Below are positions 1 to 5,623 of a stretch of 5,623 nucleotides of DNA, piece after piece (the first letter of the stretch is position 1; each line of letters starts with the position of its first letter). The stretch comes from Bryobacterales bacterium (GTDB taxonomy: Bacteria; Cyanobacteriota; Vampirovibrionia; Obscuribacterales; Obscuribacteraceae). The stretch covers positions 1 through 5,623 of the forward strand of contig CAJCHQ010000149.1 of assembly GCA_903970295.1 (NCBI GenBank). The letters are read 5' to 3'. The position numbers and the translations under genes were made by a program. The notes below the pieces were generated by a model. That model was given only the letters and a program-made list of their open reading frames with translations, did not search any database and was not told where the DNA came from.

Positions 1-1
1 C

Positions 2-991
2 AGGCTAGGCTCGCGCATCGGCACGCTTGTGGCGGGATACCCCACCCTTCTGGCTGCCTGTTTGCTCGGCAAGCAACTGTTCACAGATCGCTTTCTGGCC
101 TTAGCTCTGCCACTGCTGGTAGTGCTGCATCCGCAATTGATTTTTACCCATTCATACACGAACACCGACGGTCTGGTTACATCTCTGTGCTCAATATCCA
201 TACTGATAGTTGTGTGCGCGATCAGGTCCGGAGCCGATTATCGAAAGATCTTCATCCTGGGATTTTTAATGGGCTGGGCGGCTCTGTCTAAAGCCAACAG
301 CATAGCGCTGGTTCCGGCATTTCTTTTTGCCTTGTGGCGAAGTTGCCAGTTAGAGGGCCGGAGCAGGCTCGAAGCCTTCAAGCTTATGGCTACTTTTGTG
401 GGCACGCTAGCAGTAACTTGCGGATGGTGGTACCTGCGCAATTATTTGGAGTATGCCGGAGATTGCCTGGGCTCCCGGACAATGGTAAAAATCTGGGAAC
501 CGTCTTTGCCCGTCGTCGACGGCAAAGTCGTGAAACCCTGGCCGCCCATAGCAACTGTGAGCTACTGGCGTTTCGTCTTCTTCGATTTCTGGGGACTATT
601 CGGTTTTATGAACCGCTATTTGTGGCGGCCGCTTTATTTGATTTACTTCGCTTTATTCATAACAACGATTGTCGGATGGCTTCAGTCCGCAGTTCGAAAC
701 GGCAAACGAATTGACCAACCAACCAATCAAGCCATCTGGGAATTCTTCGCAGCTTGTGTGGTATTGAATTTAGTGGCAGTACTTTACGTCACAGTGACCG
801 GTGTTTCTGGTCCGCATGGTCGATACCTGTTTCCATCCGAACTGCCAATCTTGGCGATGCTGCTGGCAGGATTTTCCGCTTTCGGGGTGCGCGCACAGCG
901 CATTCTCACGGGTCTATTGCTTTTGCTTTGCCTGGTGAGCACCGTATCCGGGTGGCTAACATATTACGCAGGACACAACTGGGCTCAGTAG
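2..991 (+). CDS. Polytopic membrane glycosyltransferase-like protein (GT-C / DUF2142-like), C-terminal part
   Basis: The reading frame is open to the left edge (upstream codons read RLGSRIGTLV), so the true start lies outside; the GTG at 29 is probably internal. About 330 residues remain, mostly hydrophobic helices with short polar loops. Landmarks fit the GT-C/DUF2142 membrane glycosyltransferase group: a Pro-x-x-x-x-x-His-Ser-x-x-Asn-x-Asp loop ending with Asp at 167-169, a Leu-Ser-Lys segment near 286-296, Trp-Tyr-Leu-Arg-Asn-Tyr near 428-445 followed by a Gly-Asp, a Phe-Trp-Gly-Leu-Phe-Gly segment near 580-605, and a Gly-Arg-Tyr-Leu-Phe-Pro motif at 818-835 just before the last helices. 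Such enzymes use polyprenyl-phosphate sugars on the outer face of the inner membrane to glycosylate lipids, polymers or proteins. The acidic catalytic motif of GT-C enzymes normally lies in the first periplasmic loop, which is not in the window, so activity cannot be judged. Substrate unknown. It converges on the regulator gene with a 24-bp gap and seems functionally separate. Confidence 0.72.
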   Translation, partial: RLGSRIGTLVAGYPTLLAACLLGKQLFTDRFLALALPLLVVLHPQLIFTHSYTNTDGLVTSLCSISILIVVCAIRSGADYRKIFILGFLMGWAALSKANSIALVPAFLFALWRSCQLEGRSRLEAFKLMATFVGTLAVTCGWWYLRNYLEYAGDCLGSRTMVKIWEPSLPVVDGKVVKPWPPIATVSYWRFVFFDFWGLFGFMNRYLWRPLYLIYFALFITTIVGWLQSAVRNGKRIDQPTNQAIWEFFAACVVLNLVAVLYVTVTGVSGPHGRYLFPSELPILAMLLAGFSAFGVRAQRILTGLLLLLCLVSTVSGWLTYYAGHNWAQ

Positions 992-995
992 AGAG

Positions 996-1017
996 CATTC
1001 ACTTAATTACATTCACT
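996..1017. repeat. Short direct repeat CATTCACT x2 in the convergent gap
   Basis: CATTCACT occurs at 996-1003 and again at 1010-1017, a 14-bp period, between the two convergent genes; the second copy overlaps the last codons of the regulator gene. No hairpin with a T-run is visible here, so it does not look like an intrinsic terminator. It may be chance in an AT-rich spacer. Confidence 0.3.
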
Positions 1018-1900
1018 ATTTAGATTGGCTGCGAGCGGCACCGTCATAGATGGAAATATCGAGAAAGGCGCTGGCAGCAGCTGTCAGTTGCGTCCACATC
1101 GCCGCAAAGTGGATTGGTATGCCGGGCTCTGGCAGGGCGATTAGACAAACATCTGGATCGTAACGCAGAGCAAGTTGGGGCAGAAACGTCACAAACCCAC
1201 CTAGCTTGACGAGCTCCAGAAGGGCGTGACCATCATCTTGTTCAATTGTTATGTGAGGCGAAATTCCCACTGTTTCGAAATAGGTGCCAATCAGCCTCAC
1301 GGACGAAATCTTGTGACTGGGCAAAGCCATTGAAACCGTGTCCAAATCAGCGGGTACAAGCTTTTTCTTTTTAGCTAAGGGATGATCTTTCGAAACCACT
1401 AGCACGATTTGATCAGCCATAATCTCTTTGGTAAACAGTTCAGAATGCTCAGGCGGCGCCAGCGAAAATCCCAGGTCGAAAGTGCCTGCGAGCAATCCGC
1501 TTTCGATATCTTCAGCCCGGGCGACTCTTACTTTTACATGGACACTCGGATGCAGCAAGCAAAAAGCGTCGATCCAGGTTGGTAAGACTTTACTGCCGAA
1601 TAATGGCACAGTGGCAATCGTCAAATTCCCGCGCAAGAGTCCGCTCATGGCTTCAATTTCTTTGCCCGCGGTTTCCAGTTCCTCTACCGCCCGCCTGGCA
1701 CGGACTAACAGAACTTGACCGGCCTCGGTCAAATGCACACTGCGACCGACTCGAGCGAACAATTTAGTTTTCAGCTCTTCTTCGAGCTGTTGAATGTGGA
1801 TAGACAAACTTGGTTGCGAAATGTACAGAGATTCAGCCGCTCTTGTAAAGTGCAAAAGCTCCGCAGCTCTTATGAAATACCGGAGGTGACGAAGCTCCAA
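1016..1900 (-). CDS. LysR-type transcriptional regulator, CynR-like effector domain
   Basis: A complete 294-residue protein, the usual length for LysR regulators. Residues 1-61 form the winged helix-turn-helix: it opens MELRHLRYF, has Phe18-Thr-Arg-Ala-Ala-Glu for the first helix, Ser28-Gln-Pro-Ser-Leu-Ser with Gln38-Leu-Glu-Glu for the recognition helix, and Leu57-Thr-Glu-Ala-Gly61 at the wing end. A linker helix follows (about 62-88), then a periplasmic-binding-protein-like effector domain from about residue 91. That domain has the layout I recall for E. coli CynR, including a Asp-Leu-Gly-Phe-Ser-Leu-Ala-Pro stretch and Val-Val-Ser-Lys-Asp-His-Pro-Leu. The resemblance points to a subfamily, not to cyanate as ligand. 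The start is TTG: no in-frame ATG exists before the stop at 1919-1921, the family N-terminus begins exactly here, and a strong ribosome binding site sits 5 nt upstream. It is divergent from the RND pump gene, the classic arrangement of a LysR regulator and its target, so it probably controls the pump and itself. The ligand is unknown. Confidence 0.95.
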   Translation of the reverse strand: MELRHLRYFIRAAELLHFTRAAESLYISQPSLSIHIQQLEEELKTKLFARVGRSVHLTEAGQVLLVRARRAVEELETAGKEIEAMSGLLRGNLTIATVPLFGSKVLPTWIDAFCLLHPSVHVKVRVARAEDIESGLLAGTFDLGFSLAPPEHSELFTKEIMADQIVLVVSKDHPLAKKKKLVPADLDTVSMALPSHKISSVRLIGTYFETVGISPHITIEQDDGHALLELVKLGGFVTFLPQLALRYDPDVCLIALPEPGIPIHFAAMWTQLTAAASAFLDISIYDGAARSQSK

Positions 1901-1905
1901 TCCAA

Positions 1906-1913
1906 CTCCTCTC
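1906..1913 (-). promoter_or_regulatory. Ribosome binding site supporting the TTG start of the LysR gene
   Basis: On the minus strand the sequence reads GAGAGGAG, then 5 nt, then TTG at 1900. This strong Shine-Dalgarno match decides in favour of the TTG start, since the frame is closed by a TAG at 1919-1921 and contains no ATG in between. Confidence 0.75.
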
Positions 1914-1934
1914 AGTTCCTACCATTCCGTTGCA

Positions 1935-1996
1935 TAATCGTTTTGATTAGTAATCTGTATTGGATGCACTGGCAAACTGTTTGTAAAGTAGGATTA
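1935..1996. promoter_or_regulatory. Candidate LysR operator cluster: alternating TAATC/GATTA elements plus a palindrome
   Basis: The divergent intergenic region holds TAATC at 1935-1939, its reverse complement GATTA at 1945-1949, TAATC at 1951-1955, and another GATTA at 1992-1996. The first pair is a perfect inverted repeat with a 5-nt centre, and the second and third elements form a perfect 11-bp palindrome with a 1-nt centre. A separate perfect palindrome, CAAAC-T-GTTTG, lies at 1973-1983. LysR-type proteins bind as tetramers to two dyad sites between divergent genes, so these are good candidates. None is a perfect T-N11-A LysR box (the first is T-N13-A), so the assignment is inference. Confidence 0.45.
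1946..1975 (-). promoter_or_regulatory. Possible sigma70-type promoter of the LysR gene
   Basis: Reading the minus strand, TTGCCA (1975-1970, five of six matches to TTGACA) is followed after 18 nt by ACTAAT (1951-1946, four of six matches to TATAAT). Transcription would begin near 1939, inside the TAATC/GATTA cluster, which would fit negative autoregulation by the bound regulator. The -10 is imperfect and the call rests on consensus matching only. Confidence 0.3.
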
Positions 1997-2017
1997 TCGC
2001 AGGCATAGTCAGAAATT

Positions 2018-2023
2018 TATAGT
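2018..2023 (+). promoter_or_regulatory. Possible -10 element of the RND operon promoter
   Basis: TATAGT matches five of six bases of the -10 consensus and lies about 48 nt before the permease start. No good -35 is found 16-18 nt upstream (best is TTATCG at 1994-1999, three of six), as expected if the promoter needs an activator such as the divergent LysR protein. The GATTA element at 1992-1996 overlaps the would-be -35. Weak evidence alone. Confidence 0.22.
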
Positions 2024-2070
2024 TGCCGCCGCGATTTCCAGCTGTTCATCAAAGCTAACCGGAGTATCTC

Positions 2071-5000
2071 ATGTGGATTGTGGAATTGGCGATTCGAAGA
2101 CCCTACACCTTCGTCGTGGTTTCGATGTTGATCGCCTTGCTCGGAGTACTCTCGATTACGCGCATGCCTGTGGACATTTTCCCGTCCATCAACTTGCCAG
2201 TCGTGAGCGTGATCTGGGGCTATACCGGACTGCCACCTGAGGAAATGCAAAATCGGATCGTCAGTATTTCTGAACGGGCAATGACCACCGTGACCAGCGA
2301 AATCGAGCATCTCGAGTCGGCATCGCTCAATGGCATCGGCGTGATTAAAGTCTATCTGCGCCAGGGAGCCGATGTCGGCAAAGCCGTCGCTCTCATGAGC
2401 TCCGTCAATCAGACCGTTTTGCGCATTCTGCCCCCCGGCATCACGCCACCATTGGTCACGGCTTTCAGCACCTCAGACGTGCCGGTATTGCAACTGGGCG
2501 TGGGCAGCAACAAGCTTTCAGAAGCCGAGCTCTATGACTTCGGCTTGAGTTTCATTCGCCCTCGCCTTGCCACCGCCGGCGGTTGCTCGATTCCTCTTCC
2601 GTACGGCGGCAAACAACGTCAAGTCATGGTTGATATCAATACGAATCTGCTCAATGCCAAAGGTCTCACGCCCAACGATGTCACCAACGCTCTCAATTTG
2701 CAAAATTTGATTCTGCCGTCGGGCACGGCCAAGATAGGCACCAGAGAGTATCCGGTGCGAATGAACAGCAGTCCTCAAACGTTAGAAGAGCTGAACATGT
2801 ACCCGATCAAGCAAGTCGGGAATGCCACCATCTATTTCAAAGACGTAGGTAACATTCACGATGGTTTCGCCACGCAAACAAACATCGTCAATCAGAACGG
2901 TCGTCGCTCGACGATGCTGAATGTGCTGCGTTCAGGCGGTGCATCAACACTGACCGTGGTCGACAACCTCAAAAAGGCGCTCCCGGATCTGCTTGCAACT
3001 TTACCACCGAGTTTGAAAATTGAGATTCTCACTGACCAATCAATTTTCGTCAAGGCTGCTATTCAGCAGGTTGTCAGCGAAGCAACCACAGCGGCATCCC
3101 TGACCGGCATCCTGATGCTGGCAATTCTTGGCAGCTGGCGCAGCACATTGATTGTGGTGATTTCGATTCCGCTTTCGATCCTCGCTTCGATCATCTGCTT
3201 GAATGCCACCGGCCAGACGCTGAACACGATGACCCTGGGCGGCCTTTCACTGGCAGTCGGGATGCTGGTCGACGATGCCACAGTCGAAGTAGAAAATATT
3301 CACAGAAACCTGGCGATGCACAAACCGATCATCCAGGCGATCCTTGATGGGGCCTCCCAAATCGCCACCCCTGCCTTTGTTTCGACTCTTTCAATCTGTA
3401 TCGTATTCGTGCCGGTTACTCTATTGACGGAGCCGGCACGGTCGCTGTTCGTGCCTCTGGCCATGGCAGTTGTTTTCGCCATGCTTGCCTCTTACTTTCT
3501 CTCACGGACATTGGTGCCGGTGATGGCGCGATATTTGCTCCACGAACATTCAGAGGAAGATGCTCACAAGAAACCCAGCTTCTTTGGCAGAATCTACAAC
3601 TGGATCGATAGTCATTTCAACAAACTCAGAGATAGTTATCACGGCACACTGGACAAAGCGCTCGCGCACCCGCGCTTAGTCGTCGCCGGTTTTCTTATTG
3701 CTTACACCTGCTGTCTCTCGCTGATTCCTTTCGTGGGCGAAGATTTCTTCCCAGCCGTGGACGGCGGTCAAATGAGAATTCACATAATCGCCCCTAAGGG
3801 CAGCCGTCTCGAAGAAACAGAGCGGGTTTTTAAAGAAGTGGAGGCAGGTATTCGTCAGATTATTCCGGCTGACGAGGTGAAAGTGATCACTCAAAATATC
3901 GGCTTGCCAGCGAGCGGTATCAATCTGTCTTACGGGGACAACATCACCTTCAGCGACTTTGATGGTGAGATGCTGATCTCACTTACGCCCGAACATAAGA
4001 AATCTATATTCGCCTACTCCAAAGACATACGCAAATTTCTTCGCTCCAATTTTCCAACCATTACGTTTTTCTTTCAACCAGCCGATATCACAAGCCAAAT
4101 TCTGAACGCCGGGCTGCCGGCCCCCATTGATATTCAGATTTCCGGGAGAGACACGGTTAAGGATTACGAAATCGCGCTGGCATTGAAGAAGAAAGTCGAA
4201 CTTGTACCGGGGGCAGTTGATGTCACCCTCTTACAAGTTCCGGACGAAGCCCAGTTGACCGTTGACGTCAACCGGACCAAGGCTCTGGAATTGGGATTGA
4301 CCCAACGAGACGTGGCCAATTCGGTTCTAGTCTCGCTCAGTTCAAGCTTTCAGACGATTCCAAACTATTGGGTCAACCCCAAGAACGGCGTCAATTACAG
4401 CGTGGCGGTGCAAACACCCACGTATCAAATCAACCAAATCGATGATATCTCTACCCTGCCAATCAGCTCCAGCCAAACCGGCACAGGTTCTGCCGGAGCC
4501 TCCAATCAGACGGCCGGAGTGCCACCCAGACAGAATCAGCCACCGCTTTTGTTGAAAACAGTGGCCCAAATGGGGCGCAGCACGACTTCGGCCATCGCCA
4601 GTCACACCCAGATTATGCCTGTCTTCGATATCTTTATGAACATTCAAGATCGTGACCTGGGAGGCGTTTCCGAAGACACAAAAAAGATCGTTGACCAACT
4701 CAGACCGCACCTGCCACGCGGCGTCTTCATCAAGATTCGCGGTCAATCCGACAGCATGAACGCCGCATTCACCGGGCTTCTGGGCGGACTTTTCTTTGCC
4801 CTGGCTCTCGTCTACATGCTTCTCGTCATCAATTTTCAATCCTGGGTCGACCCTCTGATTATTCTCATGGCTAGCCCCGGCACACTATCGGGCATTGTGC
4901 TGATGCTCTTTTTAACGCAAACCACATTCAGCGTACCGGCACTAATGGGGGCAATCATGAGTATAGGCGTGGCATCCGCCAACAGTATCCTAATGGTTAC

Positions 5001-5340
5001 ATTTGCTGAAGAGCGCCGAATAGAGGGGCTCGACCCGGTCAAATCGTCATCTGAGGCTGGCTTCACCCGCTTCCGCCCCGTGGTCATGACGGCCTTGGCA
5101 ATGATCGTCGGTATGTTGCCTATGGCTACCGGGCTGGGCGAAGGCGGTTCGGCTAACGCGCCCCTGGGACGGGCAGTCATCGGCGGCTTGCTGCTGGCCA
5201 CTGTCACCACGCTGCTGATTGTGCCCATCGTTTACAGCTACATGCGAAAACAGCCGCCCATCGATCACGACAAGCAGATCCAAGAGGAAGAGCGCGAGGG
5301 GCTGTCGGAATCCGAGTATTTATTGCGGACGTATAGTTGA
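2071..5340 (+). CDS. RND-family efflux transporter permease (HAE1/AcrB-like)
   Basis: Inner-membrane proton-driven pump of 1089 residues, slightly longer than the usual 1020-1050. The fold is the duplicated RND plan: TM1 (about 10-30), a large periplasmic porter/docking domain (about 32-335), TM2-TM6 (about 336-485), TM7 (about 535-553), a second periplasmic domain (about 555-895), TM8-TM12 (about 900-1057) and a charged cytoplasmic tail. Visible signatures are Asp35-Ile-Phe-Pro near the N-terminus, Gly53-Leu-Pro-Pro, Ile78-Glu-His-Leu-Glu-Ser, and the TM4 proton-relay pair Asp401-Asp402 in Gly-Met-Leu-Val-Asp-Asp. Arg1000 and Thr1007 match AcrB Arg971 and Thr978. Ala970 stands where AcrB has the relay Lys940. 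A Ser/Gly/Gln/Pro-rich insertion covers about 799-825. The ATG at 2071 has GGAG at 2061-2064, 6 nt upstream. The divergent LysR gene probably regulates it, and a probable adaptor gene follows 42 bp downstream. The motifs place it nearer multidrug-type pumps than CusA metal pumps, but the substrate cannot be read from sequence. Confidence 0.95.
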   Translation: MWIVELAIRRPYTFVVVSMLIALLGVLSITRMPVDIFPSINLPVVSVIWGYTGLPPEEMQNRIVSISERAMTTVTSEIEHLESASLNGIGVIKVYLRQGADVGKAVALMSSVNQTVLRILPPGITPPLVTAFSTSDVPVLQLGVGSNKLSEAELYDFGLSFIRPRLATAGGCSIPLPYGGKQRQVMVDINTNLLNAKGLTPNDVTNALNLQNLILPSGTAKIGTREYPVRMNSSPQTLEELNMYPIKQVGNATIYFKDVGNIHDGFATQTNIVNQNGRRSTMLNVLRSGGASTLTVVDNLKKALPDLLATLPPSLKIEILTDQSIFVKAAIQQVVSEATTAASLTGILMLAILGSWRSTLIVVISIPLSILASIICLNATGQTLNTMTLGGLSLAVGMLVDDATVEVENIHRNLAMHKPIIQAILDGASQIATPAFVSTLSICIVFVPVTLLTEPARSLFVPLAMAVVFAMLASYFLSRTLVPVMARYLLHEHSEEDAHKKPSFFGRIYNWIDSHFNKLRDSYHGTLDKALAHPRLVVAGFLIAYTCCLSLIPFVGEDFFPAVDGGQMRIHIIAPKGSRLEETERVFKEVEAGIRQIIPADEVKVITQNIGLPASGINLSYGDNITFSDFDGEMLISLTPEHKKSIFAYSKDIRKFLRSNFPTITFFFQPADITSQILNAGLPAPIDIQISGRDTVKDYEIALALKKKVELVPGAVDVTLLQVPDEAQLTVDVNRTKALELGLTQRDVANSVLVSLSSSFQTIPNYWVNPKNGVNYSVAVQTPTYQINQIDDISTLPISSSQTGTGSAGASNQTAGVPPRQNQPPLLLKTVAQMGRSTTSAIASHTQIMPVFDIFMNIQDRDLGGVSEDTKKIVDQLRPHLPRGVFIKIRGQSDSMNAAFTGLLGGLFFALALVYMLLVINFQSWVDPLIILMASPGTLSGIVLMLFLTQTTFSVPALMGAIMSIGVASANSILMVTFAEERRIEGLDPVKSSSEAGFTRFRPVVMTALAMIVGMLPMATGLGEGGSANAPLGRAVIGGLLLATVTTLLIVPIVYSYMRKQPPIDHDKQIQEEEREGLSESEYLLRTYS

Positions 5341-5350
5341 GATTTTCTAA

Positions 5351-5378
5351 AGTTACAGCGAAATTTTTGAGTTACAGC
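5351..5378. repeat. 9-bp direct repeat AGTTACAGC between permease and adaptor genes
   Basis: AGTTACAGC occurs at 5351-5359 and 5370-5378, a 19-bp period, in the short gap between the permease stop and the next start. The AT-rich spacer between the copies has a T5 run, but no stem precedes it, so it is not an intrinsic terminator; the two genes are probably co-transcribed. A function for the repeat is not evident. Confidence 0.4.
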
Positions 5379-5382
5379 AACG

Positions 5383-5623
5383 ATGACTTCATCGATGATT
5401 GACGAACCTGATAATCCCATGGAGGGGAACTCGCCCAGCATGGAGCAAGAGTTGCGCGCGGAAATCGAGCGGCTGACGCGGCAACTGCAACAAAAAAACT
5501 CGCACGGCGCGCATTCGGCGTTGGAGCATCCCAAGCGGCCCTCGGGCGGCAAGATCACGATGCTGCTCCTGTTGGTGGCAGCGGTGTTCCTGGTGGCGTT
5601 CTTCGTCGGCTATGTTCCGCATC
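5383..5623 (+). CDS. Probable RND periplasmic adaptor (membrane fusion protein), N-terminal part
   Basis: An open frame from the ATG at 5383 runs off the right edge after 80 residues. It has a polar N-terminal segment, a charged heptad-like stretch at residues 20-39 (MEQELRAEIERLTRQLQQKN) that could form a short coiled coil, then Pro-Lys-Arg-Pro-Ser-Gly-Gly-Lys and a single hydrophobic helix at about 58-78 ending Phe-Val-Gly-Tyr-Val-Pro-His. A helix followed by Gly-Tyr-x-Pro is what I recall at the start of HlyD/MFP-type adaptors that accompany this RND subfamily. Together with its place 42 bp after the permease, this supports an adaptor that would bridge the pump to an outer-membrane channel. 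The diagnostic biotinyl-lipoyl and beta-barrel domains lie outside the window, so the call is partly by context. The start is uncertain: 5383 has no clear Shine-Dalgarno, while the in-frame ATG at 5440 has GGAGGGG at 5421-5427, 12 nt upstream, a little far. Starting at 5440 would remove 19 residues but keep the helix. Confidence 0.7.
   Translation, partial: MTSSMIDEPDNPMEGNSPSMEQELRAEIERLTRQLQQKNSHGAHSALEHPKRPSGGKITMLLLLVAAVFLVAFFVGYVPH

Noticed and set aside
992..1015. Bidirectional terminator between the convergent genes
   Set aside because: The gap is only 24 bp and shows a direct repeat, not an inverted repeat, with no GC-rich stem or T-run of note.
334..1023. Plus-strand open frames at 334-714 and 754-1023 within the glycosyltransferase-like gene
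   Set aside because: They overlap the frame that has consistent transmembrane helices and family motifs; the alternative translations look random.
1428..2008. Plus-strand open frames opposite the LysR gene
   Set aside because: The minus strand encodes a full-length LysR protein with all family motifs, which explains this DNA.
1901..2070. A canonical T-N11-A LysR box
   Set aside because: The dyads centred at 1942, 1950 and 1978 were checked and none has T and A at the required positions; only a T-N13-A dyad is present, so I report a candidate operator rather than a canonical box.
4342..5228. Two long open frames on the minus strand (4342-4839 and 4836-5228) that overlap by 4 bp like an operon
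   Set aside because: They lie wholly inside the permease gene, antisense to conserved RND segments including TM8-TM11. Their translations show no recognisable domain, so they are shadows of the coding strand's codon bias.
5492..5498. A7 run in the adaptor gene as a sign of a frameshift
   Set aside because: The frame stays open on both sides and leads directly into a good transmembrane helix, so no frameshift is indicated.
5265..5622. Minus-strand open frames across the permease end and the downstream gene
   Set aside because: The plus strand here encodes a conserved permease tail and a clear single-helix N-terminus. The minus frames give Cys/Arg/Gln-rich composition without a credible domain.
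1..5623. CRISPR arrays, tRNA/rRNA genes, insertion sequences or attachment sites
   Set aside because: I found no regularly spaced repeats, cloverleaf-like sequence, transposase-like frame or terminal inverted repeats.

Overview
The window holds a chromosomal stretch from what looks like a Gram-negative (diderm) bacterium of moderate, roughly 50-55% GC content. The main evidence is a full-length RND-type inner-membrane efflux pump followed by the start of a membrane-anchored protein that looks like its periplasmic adaptor; such pumps work across a two-membrane envelope. The sequence alone does not fix the phylum. The pump's subfamily signatures remind me of proteins seen in Acidobacteria, Proteobacteria and some deep-branching diderms, but that is recall, not a search.

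Layout: (1) positions 2-991, plus strand: the C-terminal part of a polytopic membrane protein resembling GT-C/DUF2142 lipid-linked-sugar glycosyltransferases, cut off by the window's left edge. (2) A 24-bp convergent gap with a short direct repeat and no clear terminator. (3) positions 1016-1900, minus strand: a complete LysR-type regulator with a CynR-like effector domain, starting at TTG. (4) positions 1901-2070: a 170-bp divergent intergenic region carrying alternating TAATC/GATTA elements and a separate small palindrome, a plausible shared operator. (5) positions 2071-5340, plus strand: a 1089-residue RND permease. (6) A 42-bp gap with a 9-bp direct repeat. (7) From 5383 to the right edge, plus strand: the N-terminus of a protein with a cytoplasmic segment and one transmembrane helix, most likely the RND periplasmic adaptor.

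How they may work together: the LysR regulator is divergent from the pump and probably controls the permease-adaptor operon, perhaps in response to the pump's substrate or another small molecule. The permease would move substrate from the inner membrane/periplasm into a channel built with the adaptor and an outer-membrane factor that is not in this window. The left-hand glycosyltransferase converges on the regulator gene and is probably an unrelated unit.

The content is mostly ordinary. The points most worth a second look are the permease's alanine at the position of the usual TM10 proton-relay lysine, a Ser/Gly/Gln/Pro-rich insertion in its second periplasmic domain, the permease-before-adaptor order, and the repeated elements between regulator and pump. 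I saw no previously undescribed system that the sequence would support.
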